Of a DNA stretch of 10,804 nucleotides, positions 1-6,995 are shown piece by piece. The notes under the pieces are model-generated. The model worked only from the letters and a program-made list of their open reading frames with translations. It had not been told where the DNA came from and ran no database searches. The DNA is taken from the NCBI GenBank assembly GCA_002402295.1, contig DHFO01000052.1:1-10804 (forward strand). Reading direction: 5' to 3'. Numbering within the stretch: the first letter of the stretch is position 1; every line of letters begins with the position of its first letter. The stretch comes from Caldiserica bacterium UBA4822 (GTDB lineage: Bacteria; Caldisericota; Caldisericia; Cryosericales; Cryosericaceae). Position numbers and translations under genes: made by a program.

Positions 1-41
1 GTCTGCACACGGTCAAAGCGATTCTCGCTCTGACCATGTAG
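1..41 (+). CDS. C-terminal tail of a probable ornithine carbamoyltransferase-family protein (5' truncated)
   Basis: Reading in the third frame from position 3 gives a tail LHTVKAILALTM ending at a TAG at 39-41. From memory of the family, this resembles the extreme C-terminus of ornithine and related carbamoyltransferases, where a segment like RMHTIKAVMVATL forms the last helix. The next gene is carbamate kinase, which consumes carbamoyl phosphate released by catabolic ornithine carbamoyltransferase, so context supports the reading. Only twelve residues are visible. A knotted YgeW-type carbamoyltransferase or an unrelated protein cannot be excluded, so no symbol is given. The stop is 24 nt before the carbamate kinase start, which fits a shared transcript. 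Confidence 0.5.
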   Translation, partial: LHTVKAILALTM

Positions 42-65
42 CCACTGATGGGGAGAACAGAAACC

Positions 66-1016
66 ATGCCCAGACTTACGGTCATCGCTATCGGAGGGAA
101 TTCTCTTATTCGGGATGAACAGCACAAGAGTGTCCGTGACCAGTATGAGGCTGTCGTTGAGACGTCGCGCCACATAGCAGGAATCGTACAGCAAGGGTAC
201 AACGTCGTCATTACGCACGGAAACGGGCCCCAGGTCGGTTTTATCCTCCTCAGGTCCGAGATTGCGGAGAAAGTTGCCGGCCTTCATCCTGTGCCTCTCG
301 ACTCGTGCGGCGCAGACACACAGGGCGCCATTGGGTACCAGATTCAGCAGGCTCTGCACAATGAGTTCTTACAACGTGGTATTGACCGACAGGCTGTCAC
401 TGTTGTCACGCAGGTACTCGTGGACCAGCATGATCCCGCGTTCCAGAATCCATCAAAGCCAGTGGGCTCATTCTATACCAAGGAGGAAATCGACCAGAAG
501 GTAGCGCAGGAAGGGTGGACGGTCGCCGAAGATGCTGGCAGGGGATGGCGCAGGGTCGTTCCTTCCCCTATGCCCGTGGCCATAGTGGAACTCGATGCCA
601 TCAAGCATCTGACCGAGGCGAATTTCGTGGTGATTGCTGCGGGAGGAGGCGGCATTCCTGTCGTCCGCAACAACGAGGGCCTGCTAGAAGGTGTAGCCGC
701 CGTCATCGACAAGGACTATGCCACCAGTCTCCTGGCAACGAACCTCGAAGCTGATCTGTTCGTCATCAGTACCGCGGTCGAGAAAGTATGTGTCAACTAC
801 CGCAAACCCGACGAACGGGGCGTTGACCGCATGACAGTATCCGAGGCAAAGGCCTATGCAGAGCAGGGCCAGTTTGCCAAGGGATCCATGCTGCCAAAGA
901 TCAAGGCAGCCATCGCTTTCCTCGAGCGCGGCGGGCAGCAAGCGCTCATCACCAACCCGGAGTCTCTGGAGCGCGCGCTGGCCGGTGATACTGGAACAAG
1001 GATCGTTCGCGGCTAA
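66..1016 (+). CDS. arcC: Carbamate kinase
   Basis: A 316-residue protein of the amino-acid kinase superfamily. It is predicted to interconvert carbamoyl phosphate plus ADP with carbamate plus ATP in the cytoplasm, usually the ATP-yielding last step of arginine, agmatine or ureide breakdown. Visible motifs are the N-terminal nucleotide/phosphate loop IAIGGNSLI (residues 7-15), HGNGPQVG (51-58), the glycine-rich AAGGGGIPV segment near the middle, and the C-terminal GSMLPKIKAA block. Length matches the family (about 310-315). An in-frame ATG at 48 would add six residues, but the GGGGAG at 50-55 sits about 10 nt ahead of the ATG at 66 and favours that start. The apparent carbamoyltransferase tail just upstream supports a catabolic pair. 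Arginine deiminase is not in the window, so the exact pathway is open. Confidence 0.93.
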   Translation: MPRLTVIAIGGNSLIRDEQHKSVRDQYEAVVETSRHIAGIVQQGYNVVITHGNGPQVGFILLRSEIAEKVAGLHPVPLDSCGADTQGAIGYQIQQALHNEFLQRGIDRQAVTVVTQVLVDQHDPAFQNPSKPVGSFYTKEEIDQKVAQEGWTVAEDAGRGWRRVVPSPMPVAIVELDAIKHLTEANFVVIAAGGGGIPVVRNNEGLLEGVAAVIDKDYATSLLATNLEADLFVISTAVEKVCVNYRKPDERGVDRMTVSEAKAYAEQGQFAKGSMLPKIKAAIAFLERGGQQALITNPESLERALAGDTGTRIVRG

Positions 1017-1088
1017 GACAGCAACAGGGCGGTGATTTCTGACAACCGCGTGAGGTCTATTCCCTCGCCGGCTGCACGTGGAGGATAC

Positions 1089-2330
1089 ATGTCATCAGTC
1101 GCTGGATTGCGGTGTATGATTTGCGGACAGACCTATGCCCCGGACGAGGTACGGTACGTCTGTCCCGCATGCGGGAACGACGGTGTGCTCGAAGTACTGT
1201 ATGACTACGACCGCATCCGCCGGAGCTTTACCCGCCAGTACCTTGACGATAACCACGACTTCTCGATGTGGCGCTACCTGAACCTCTTGCCTGTCAGCGG
1301 ACGACCTTCACACCTGACGCTCCAGATTGGGTGGACTCCGCTGTACCGTAGCCAGCATGTCGGTCCACAACTGGGACTCGCCGACGTGTGGTTCAAGGAT
1401 GACGGACGCAATCCTACGGCCTCGCTCAAGGATCGCGCCTCAGCAATTGCCATCGCCAAGGCAGTCGCACTTGGTGAGCATGTGCTGACCGCGGCCACGA
1501 CGGGCAACGCAGGTTCCAGCCTGGCGGGTCTGACGGCAAATGCGGGGCTGGCAGCCTATATCTTTGCGCCTGCTACCGCTCCGGCAGGGAAGATTGCTCA
1601 GCTGCGCGTCTTCGGCAGTCACCTGTTCCTCGTCGATGGCACTTATGATGAGGCGTTCGACCTGTGTATGCAGGCTACTGAGCGATTCGGCTGGTATAAC
1701 CGCAACACCGCATACAACCCGTACATGGTTGAGGGAAAGAAGACGGTCGCTCTCGAGATGGCAGAGCAGCTCGGCTTCGAGGCGCCAGACGCGGTACTAG
1801 TTCCGGTGGGCGACGGGTGTATTATCTCAGGCGTCGCCAAGGGATTCCGGGACCTTCTCGCTCTCGGGCTCATAAGCCACATGCCGCAGCTAATAGCAGT
1901 TCAGGCACAAGGGTGTGCTCCCATTGCCACGGCTGTGGCCACTGGTCAGCCTGTCGTGTGTCTGGACCACCCCTCCTCCTGCGCCGACAGCATTGTTGCT
2001 GGCGTTCCTCGGAACCGTCTCATGGCTGTACGCGACATCCAGGAAAGCGGGGGGCTTGCAGTGACCGTCACGGATGAAGAAATCATAGATGCCATCGGAT
2101 ATCTGGGACGCAATGAGGGTATCTTTGCAGAGCCAGCCGCTGCCGCCGCTGTGGCTGCACTCCGAAAGCTCATCACGCGTCACGATCTAGCACCAGAAGA
2201 ACGCGTCGTGGTGCTTATCACAGGCAATGGTCTCAAGGATGTGGAACACGCAATGCTCGTCCAGGGGAAGGTACAGAGCATCCCTCCTGCTATCGACGCC
2301 GTCGAACATGCTGTGGCTGCCGGGTTCTGA
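1089..2330 (+). CDS. thrC: Threonine synthase (zinc-ribbon, fold-type II PLP enzyme)
   Basis: A 413-residue pyridoxal-phosphate enzyme predicted to turn O-phospho-homoserine into threonine. The N-terminus carries a zinc ribbon with cysteines 9, 12, 25 and 28. The PLP lysine is Lys114 in NPTASLKDR. TTGNAGSS (137-144) is the substrate/phosphate loop, and VPVGDG (238-243) is the glycine-rich PLP-phosphate region. The motif NPTASLKDR with TTGNAGSS, rather than NPTGSFKDR with STGNTS, puts it in a less-studied branch normally annotated threonine synthase. A related lyase activity on another amino acid is possible, since the neighbours are carbamoyl-phosphate genes and not thrA or thrB. An in-frame GTG at 1032 would add 19 residues, but GGAGG at 1080-1084 precedes the ATG at 1089 and the zinc ribbon starts just after it. 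The 72-nt gap after arcC shows no clear promoter. Confidence 0.82.
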   Translation: MSSVAGLRCMICGQTYAPDEVRYVCPACGNDGVLEVLYDYDRIRRSFTRQYLDDNHDFSMWRYLNLLPVSGRPSHLTLQIGWTPLYRSQHVGPQLGLADVWFKDDGRNPTASLKDRASAIAIAKAVALGEHVLTAATTGNAGSSLAGLTANAGLAAYIFAPATAPAGKIAQLRVFGSHLFLVDGTYDEAFDLCMQATERFGWYNRNTAYNPYMVEGKKTVALEMAEQLGFEAPDAVLVPVGDGCIISGVAKGFRDLLALGLISHMPQLIAVQAQGCAPIATAVATGQPVVCLDHPSSCADSIVAGVPRNRLMAVRDIQESGGLAVTVTDEEIIDAIGYLGRNEGIFAEPAAAAAVAALRKLITRHDLAPEERVVVLITGNGLKDVEHAMLVQGKVQSIPPAIDAVEHAVAAGF

Positions 2331-2365
2331 GGTCAAGCAGCCCCAGCCAGCATTGAACAGCACGC

Positions 2366-2398
2366 AGCGTTGCCTTTTCCGGCGTGGAACGCTACAAT
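2366..2398 (+). promoter_or_regulatory. Probable serS promoter with an embedded inverted repeat
   Basis: A -35 box TTGCCT (2370-2375) is separated by 17 nt from a -10 box TACAAT (2393-2398), a good sigma-A/sigma-70-type match. Transcription would start near 2405, leaving a leader of roughly 28 nt before the serS ATG. An inverted repeat, AGCGTT (2366-2371) with AACGCT (2388-2393), and an inner GCC/GGC pair cover the -35 box and touch the -10 box, so it could serve as an operator. The promoter is fairly secure; the operator role is inference from position only. Confidence 0.6.
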
Positions 2399-2432
2399 GC
2401 CCGTTGAGTCAAACGAGTGGAAGGAGAAACCA

Positions 2433-3701
2433 ATGCTTAGCCTCGAACTAATCCGTGAGAAGCCAGACCTTGTAAAAGCGGGAATAGCCGCGAAGAACGA
2501 GGGGCCTGAGATCGTCGACGAGATCCTTGAGGTAGACCGGCGGCGGCGTACACTGCTGCAGCAGGCTGACACGCTCAAGCATCACCGCAACGAGGTCAGT
2601 GACCAGATTGCTGCGCTCAAACGGAGCAAGCAGGACGCAGCCACGCCCATAGCGGAAATGAAAGAAGTGGGCGCACAGATTTCATCTCTGGACGAGCAGA
2701 TCAAGGCGGTCGAGGAGAAGCTCCATGACCTGCTTCTTTCGGTGCCCAACCTGCCACACGGGTCGGTGCCTGTGGGCGCAAGCGACAAGGAGAACACCGT
2801 CGTCTTCACCTGGCGCGAGAAACCATCGTTCACCTTCGTCCCGAAGCCGCACTGGGAGATCGGCGAGTCGCTCGGCATTATCGATTCCGCCGCCGGAGCC
2901 AAGATATCGGGTTCCCGGTTCTATGTTCTCAAGGGCCTTGGAGCACGCCTCGAACGAGCACTCGTTTCGTGGATGATTGACGTGCACGTTGAGCAGGAAG
3001 GGTACACGGAGATATTCCCGCCCTTTCTGGTCAACCGTGAATCGATGACAGGTACAGGTCAGCTGCCAAAGTTCGCAGATGACCTGTACCACACAGATAC
3101 GGATGACCTGTTTCTTGACCCAACGGCAGAGGTTCCGGTCACGAATCTTCTTCGGGACGAAGTCATCCCTGAAGAGACTCTGCCCATCAAATATATTGCA
3201 TACACCGCATGTTTCCGCAAGGAGGCCGGGGCCGCGGGCAGAGACACCCGGGGAATCGTACGGGTGCACCAGTTCAATAAGGTCGAGATGGTCAAGTTTG
3301 TGCGACCAGAATCCTCCTACGAAGAACTGGACTCGCTGCTCGAGAACGCCGAGGGAATCCTCAGGAAACTGGACCTGCCATATCATCGTAGTAGGATGTG
3401 CACTGGCGACCTTGGGTTTACCGCTGCAATGAAGTACGACCCTGAGGTATGGATGCCCGGTCAGAACAAGTACGTGGAAATCAGCTCCTGCAGCAATTTT
3501 GAGGATTTCCAGGCCCGCAGAGCCAACATCCGTTACCGCACGAGGGACGGCAGGCTCGCCTACGTCCACACACTCAACGGGTCCGGACTGGCCGTCGGGC
3601 GGACGATGGCGGCAATTCTCGAGAACTATCAGCAGCCAGATGGCAGCGTACGAGTGCCGGAGGTTCTCATTCCCTACATGAGGACAGACGTTATTCGCTG
3701 A
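2433..3701 (+). CDS. serS: Seryl-tRNA synthetase
   Basis: A 422-residue class II aminoacyl-tRNA synthetase that charges tRNA-Ser with serine (and tRNA-Sec where present). The N-terminal region, about residues 27-98, is a charged heptad-like stretch matching the long antiparallel coiled coil that grips the tRNA-Ser variable arm. The catalytic core shows TAEVP (231-235) of the serine pocket, motif 2 around FRKEAGAAGRDTRG (from 261), and motif 3 LNGSGLAVGRT (381-391) with the ATP-binding arginine. Length is normal. The start is the ATG at 2433, preceded by AAGGAG at 2421-2426 and giving the classic N-terminus MLSLELIREKPDLV. An upstream in-frame start near 2370 lies inside the promoter and is rejected. 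The gene has its own promoter and is followed 89 nt later by a serine tRNA. The leader is too short for a T-box riboswitch. Confidence 0.97.
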   Translation: MLSLELIREKPDLVKAGIAAKNEGPEIVDEILEVDRRRRTLLQQADTLKHHRNEVSDQIAALKRSKQDAATPIAEMKEVGAQISSLDEQIKAVEEKLHDLLLSVPNLPHGSVPVGASDKENTVVFTWREKPSFTFVPKPHWEIGESLGIIDSAAGAKISGSRFYVLKGLGARLERALVSWMIDVHVEQEGYTEIFPPFLVNRESMTGTGQLPKFADDLYHTDTDDLFLDPTAEVPVTNLLRDEVIPEETLPIKYIAYTACFRKEAGAAGRDTRGIVRVHQFNKVEMVKFVRPESSYEELDSLLENAEGILRKLDLPYHRSRMCTGDLGFTAAMKYDPEVWMPGQNKYVEISSCSNFEDFQARRANIRYRTRDGRLAYVHTLNGSGLAVGRTMAAILENYQQPDGSVRVPEVLIPYMRTDVIR

Positions 3702-3749
3702 ACTCGCACCTCAGGCACTCTCTCTGGTTTCCAAGAGGGCTGCGATTCT

Positions 3750-3777
3750 TTGACAACCCGGCGATGTCTTGTAGACT
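3750..3777 (+). promoter_or_regulatory. Probable promoter of the tRNA-Ser gene
   Basis: A perfect -35 hexamer TTGACA (3750-3755) lies 16 nt upstream of TAGACT (3772-3777), and the tRNA begins 13 nt further on at 3791. This is the spacing expected for a strong stable-RNA promoter with a very short 5' leader. No terminator is visible between the tRNA and rapZ, so the same promoter may also supply the rapZ-yvcK-whiA-rpoN transcript. Confidence 0.65.
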
Positions 3778-3790
3778 TGTTGAGGGTCAT

Positions 3791-3878
3791 GGAGGGGTGG
3801 CCGAGCGGTTGATGGCACCGCACTTGAAATGCGGCAAGGTTAACGCCTTCGGAGGTTCGAACCCTCTCCCCTCCGCCA
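3791..3878 (+). tRNA. tRNA-Ser (anticodon UGA)
   Basis: An 88-nt tRNA folds by inspection. The acceptor stem is GGAGGGG (3791-3797) with CCCCTCC (3868-3874), followed by discriminator G and an encoded CCA (3876-3878). The anticodon stem is CCGCA/TGCGG (3818-3822 and 3830-3834), with loop CTTGAAA and anticodon TGA at 3825-3827. The T arm has GGAGG/CCTCT around TTCGAAC. A long variable arm between the anticodon and T stems is the class II hallmark of serine tRNAs, and discriminator G is expected for serine. It reads UCA and, with wobble modification, other UCN codons. It lies directly downstream of the gene for its own synthetase. Confidence 0.97.
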
Positions 3879-3935
3879 CCATGACCAGCAGACGGCGCCG
3901 GACCCAGCGTGCTGTCGATTGAACGGGAGGTACCC

Positions 3936-4805
3936 ATGGCAGTTATTTCGGGGCTTGACCTTGTCATCGTGACCGGGCTTAGCGGAGCGGGCAAGACGAA
4001 GACCATGGGATACCTAGAGGACCTTGGTTACTATGCCATGGACAACCTCCCCATATCCCTGATGAGTCAGTTCCTCGACCTCGCCCTGCAGACGAACGGG
4101 AAAATCTCCAAGATCGCCGTGGCACTCGATGTGCGCAGCTCAGGCTTTAGGACGCAGTTCCACTCCATGCTGCAACACCTGAAGGCGCGAGGAGTCCATC
4201 CACGCATCATCTTTCTTGAGGCCTCCTCGAAGGTGCTGGTCGGTCGGTTCTCCGAAACGCGAAGGCGGCACCCGATTCCAGGAGACACCGTTTCAGAGAG
4301 CATCCAGAACGAGCGTGAACTGCTTGCAGACGTCAGATCATTGTCTGACATCATCATCGATACAACCAACCTCAGCGTAGGAGAGCTCAAGAACCGTGTG
4401 CGGGAAGCAATCCTCGGATCACAGCAGGCACAGTCTCTCACTGTCAATATCGTTTCCTTCGGGTACAAGAATGGCACGCCGATTGACCTGGACCTGCTCT
4501 TCGACGTCAGGTTCCTTCCCAACCCATACTACGAGGAGCCCTTGGCACACCGGACAGGGTTCGACCGCGGCGTCATACGCTTTGTCCTGGGCGAGCCATA
4601 CGCCAGGGAGTTCTTTGTTCACCTCATCAGGTTCATAGACTTTGTCCTTCCGCACTACCGCGAAGAGGGGAAGAGCTACCTGACCATCGGCATCGGCTGT
4701 ACTGGGGGCAGACACCGTTCAGTGGTCATCGCGAACATGCTGTACCACCATTTGAAGTCACAGGTGACCACGCTGCACATCTTCCATCGGGATCTCCAGA
4801 AGTGA
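3936..4805 (+). CDS. rapZ: RapZ/YvcJ family nucleotide-binding protein (RNase adapter)
   Basis: A 289-residue P-loop protein. Walker A is GLSGAGKT (residues 14-21), followed by the family signature MDNLP. The C-terminal half has SFGYKNGTPIDLDLLFDVRFLPNPYY-like text and the family-defining IGIGCTGGRHRSV motif. In Escherichia coli the homologue binds glucosamine-6-phosphate and presents a small RNA to RNase E; in Bacillus subtilis YvcJ hydrolyses GTP and affects competence. The role in this organism is not evident. Length is normal for the family. A GTG at 3909 would add nine residues, but CGGGAGG at 3924-3930 positions the ATG at 3936 as the start. The stop codon overlaps the start of yvcK by 4 nt (GTGA), indicating translational coupling. 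It follows the tRNA-Ser gene with no terminator seen between them. Confidence 0.95.
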   Translation: MAVISGLDLVIVTGLSGAGKTKTMGYLEDLGYYAMDNLPISLMSQFLDLALQTNGKISKIAVALDVRSSGFRTQFHSMLQHLKARGVHPRIIFLEASSKVLVGRFSETRRRHPIPGDTVSESIQNERELLADVRSLSDIIIDTTNLSVGELKNRVREAILGSQQAQSLTVNIVSFGYKNGTPIDLDLLFDVRFLPNPYYEEPLAHRTGFDRGVIRFVLGEPYAREFFVHLIRFIDFVLPHYREEGKSYLTIGIGCTGGRHRSVVIANMLYHHLKSQVTTLHIFHRDLQK

Positions 4806-6112
4806 AAACTCAAAGAAGGACACTGTGGTACTGGCTGGTGCCAGGCGTTCACGTCAAGAGGTACATTGTTCTGCTAGCCGTCAGCCTTATACTGTGTGTC
4901 GCTGCAAGTGCGGGCCTGCTTGCACGCCTCGGGCCATCAGCTGGTACCCGGGTTCTGCTGGGACTGCAACAACTTCTGGAAGGGTTCCTGTCGCCCGGGG
5001 CAACATCTGCAGTGGTCACGACAGCGCTCATCATTCTCCTCGCCTTGTCACTCGCTCTCATGGCGTGGGCTCTTGTGCTTATCGTCCGGTCTGTCGTCAC
5101 TGCCGTCGCACGCCCTGCTCTCCACGAGCCCCTGTCACGCATGGTGTACCGCTTCTGGAAGGCCGAGTCACTGCCACGAGTTGTCGTCATCGGTGGAGGA
5201 ACAGGCATAAGGCCGGTCATAGAGTCCCTGAGAACAGAGAACGTCAAACTTACGACGATCGTGACCATGGCCGACAGCGGAGGAAGCACCGGACGTCTCA
5301 GAGAGACCATGGGAGTCCTGCCGCCAGGAGACTTCCGAAATGCCCTCATTGCCACGGCGGGGGGATCCACTCGCAGCGCACGGCTTCTCGGATATCGGTT
5401 TCCTGACGACATCGATGGAATCGGTGGTCACAACATGGGGAACCTGCTGATCGCTGCGCTTGCCGATATCAAGGGCAACTTTGGCGACGCAGTCCAGGAA
5501 CTGGCCGACATCCTCCAGCTTCCTGGGCGCGTCCTGCCCATGTCATTGGATGACATCTCGTTGCGAGCCCATTTCAGTGACGGCACTACCATCGATGGGG
5601 AAGACCAGATTCCGCTTCAGCGGAAGGTCATTGACCGTATTGAAGTTATGCCGCCCCATGCCAAGCCCTTTGTTCCCGCGCTCGAGGCACTTTCTCACGC
5701 GGACTGTATCATCATCGGTCCCGGCTCGCTGTTCACGAGTCTGATTCCACCATTGTCAATCGAGGCGACTGCCGACACGATCGCACGCTCTTCTGCCACG
5801 AAAGTTCTGATTGTGAACGCGATGACGGAGCGTGGAGAGACAGACGGATATACGACAGGCATGTTTCTTCACAAGGTCGAGGAAGTGCTGGGGCGCTCGT
5901 GTATAGACGTCGTTGTCGTCAGCAGCACGCCCATTCCGGCGGAAACGCTGCAACGATACGCAGCGTCTGGAGTGAATTCAGTCCCCGACGATCTGTCGCG
6001 CCGACCGCACCCGAGAGTGATCGAGGCAGACGTCTGTTCCACCGCGAACGGGATGGTGCGGCATGATCCTGACAAGCTACGGATCCTCTTCCACTCTCTT
6101 CTTGGCTTGTGA
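4802..6112 (+). CDS. yvcK: YvcK/CofD-like protein (gluconeogenesis factor) with two N-terminal membrane helices
   Basis: A 436-residue protein whose cytosolic domain belongs to the CofD/YvcK family. Residues 126-135 form a nucleotide-binding VVVIGGGTG strand-loop. They are followed by ADSGGSTGRLR (157-167), PPGDFRNAL (174-182), GGHNMGNLL (208-216) and a later GPGSLFTSLIPPL. Known members bind UDP-GlcNAc, are needed on gluconeogenic carbon sources and influence peptidoglycan synthesis and cell shape. The first 100 residues add two strongly hydrophobic segments (about 22-41 and 71-95), preceded by a basic stretch with the WLVPGVHVKR signature also found in clostridial long-form YvcK. The protein is therefore probably membrane-anchored, with its domain in the cytoplasm. 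The start is GTG, sharing GTGA with the rapZ stop; GGGA at 4789-4792 may serve as a weak ribosome site. No nearby ATG offers an alternative. Confidence 0.93.
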   Translation: MKTQRRTLWYWLVPGVHVKRYIVLLAVSLILCVAASAGLLARLGPSAGTRVLLGLQQLLEGFLSPGATSAVVTTALIILLALSLALMAWALVLIVRSVVTAVARPALHEPLSRMVYRFWKAESLPRVVVIGGGTGIRPVIESLRTENVKLTTIVTMADSGGSTGRLRETMGVLPPGDFRNALIATAGGSTRSARLLGYRFPDDIDGIGGHNMGNLLIAALADIKGNFGDAVQELADILQLPGRVLPMSLDDISLRAHFSDGTTIDGEDQIPLQRKVIDRIEVMPPHAKPFVPALEALSHADCIIIGPGSLFTSLIPPLSIEATADTIARSSATKVLIVNAMTERGETDGYTTGMFLHKVEEVLGRSCIDVVVVSSTPIPAETLQRYAASGVNSVPDDLSRRPHPRVIEADVCSTANGMVRHDPDKLRILFHSLLGL

Positions 6113-6119
6113 ACCTGCA

Positions 6120-6995
6120 ATGGCGACCATTGAGTTCCTGAAACACGAACTGGTCCGGCTCCCGTCCGCCAACCCGCTGATGGAGTTGACGGGTGCCCTG
6201 TATGGTGGAAACTCGCTGGTACTCGGTCACGGAGGCAGTCTCTCGCTGTCGTTCACCTCAAGAAACCCCTCCACCATCCGGTTTCTCATGTCCCGGTCGG
6301 CAGATGCACTGGCGCACTGGCGGCCGCAGCAGGGGGGAGTATCCAGAACCGGAAGGAAACTCAACCTTACCATAGCATTGTCAGCAAACCAGGTCGAACA
6401 GTTGTTCTCAACCGACGCTCCGTTCAAACCAGTGGCACTGATGCGGCAGCTGCGTGCACGGCATGCCGCAGCTGCTTTCACAAAGGGGTTCTTTATCGTC
6501 TCCGGTTACGTGGCCCGGGATGGAACGCACCTCGAGTTCAGCTGTTCGATGCCCGTTGGCCGCCGGCTTGTTGAGCATGCGCTCACGTCTCTGCACGTCA
6601 GCCACAGCTTCGAACGGCGGGGTGGTTTCGAGGTCACCTATGTGAAAGCCCGGAACGACATCAAGTCACTGCTGTCAGCGTGGGGAGCCGTCGAATCCCT
6701 GGTGTCCCTTGAGGAACTCGAGGTCGAACGCGGCATGGACAACTCAGTCAACCGCTCTGTGAACGCGGAAATGGCCAACCTACAGCGCGAAACCATTGCT
6801 GTCGAAGAGCTCAGGAGTGCATTCGACAGGGTGGACAGGTCGCAGCTGTCCCAACAAACGGTTCGCATCGTCGAAACCCGTCTGCGGTATCCGGACCTCC
6901 CGTTGTCTCGGCTGTCCGACAAGATGCCAGGAAGAATCAGCAAGAGTACGATCGATTACCACATCAGGAAGGTACTTCGCCATGCTCGAGGGTAG
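6120..6995 (+). CDS. whiA: WhiA family DNA-binding regulator
   Basis: A 291-residue WhiA protein. The N-terminal two thirds match the degenerate LAGLIDADG homing-endonuclease fold, for example ELTGALYGG near the start and FTKGFFIVSGYV in the second repeat. The family-specific block YVKARNDIKSLLSAWGA followed by NRSVNAEMANLQR leads into a C-terminal helix-turn-helix (about residues 255-291) with SRLSDKMPGRISKSTIDYHIRKV. WhiA controls sporulation septation in Streptomyces and influences division, chromosome segregation and metabolism in Bacillus. The ATG at 6120 lies 7 nt after the yvcK stop. An upstream ATG at 6063 is in frame but deep inside yvcK, and family members begin like MATIEFLKHEL. 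There is no obvious Shine-Dalgarno sequence, so initiation probably relies on coupling to yvcK. It is slightly shorter than typical members (about 310-325), the deficit lying in the N-terminal part. Confidence 0.92.
   Translation: MATIEFLKHELVRLPSANPLMELTGALYGGNSLVLGHGGSLSLSFTSRNPSTIRFLMSRSADALAHWRPQQGGVSRTGRKLNLTIALSANQVEQLFSTDAPFKPVALMRQLRARHAAAAFTKGFFIVSGYVARDGTHLEFSCSMPVGRRLVEHALTSLHVSHSFERRGGFEVTYVKARNDIKSLLSAWGAVESLVSLEELEVERGMDNSVNRSVNAEMANLQRETIAVEELRSAFDRVDRSQLSQQTVRIVETRLRYPDLPLSRLSDKMPGRISKSTIDYHIRKVLRHARG

Noticed and set aside
1029..1049. GCGGT / ACCGC inverted repeat between arcC and thrC
   Set aside because: Five pairs with an 11-nt loop and no T-tract is within chance expectation; no terminator or operator role can be supported.
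2331..2432. Possible T-box leader before serS
   Set aside because: The predicted transcript leader is about 28 nt and contains no T-box sequence or antiterminator.
2682..3569. 295-codon open frame on the minus strand
   Set aside because: It is entirely antisense to the conserved serS coding region, shows no recognisable domain, and long antisense frames are common in this base composition.
3722..3737. Short hairpin CTCTGG / CCAAGAG after serS
   Set aside because: The stem is six pairs with a bulge and no T-run follows, so it is not a convincing terminator.
3813..3828. TGGCAC followed by TTGA at about the spacing of a -24/-12 sigma-54 promoter
   Set aside because: It lies inside the tRNA-Ser D-loop and anticodon arm, where the bases are fixed by tRNA structure, and the -12 GC is GA.
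3881..3922. Tiny open frame (13 codons, arginine-rich) between tRNA-Ser and rapZ
   Set aside because: It has no ribosome binding site, begins at the tRNA 3' end, and overlaps the rapZ upstream region without family support.
4849..5412. 187-codon minus-strand open frame, with a similar-length plus-strand frame at 4825-5406
   Set aside because: Both overlap the conserved yvcK gene in other frames; their arginine- and serine-rich translations look like frame shadows.
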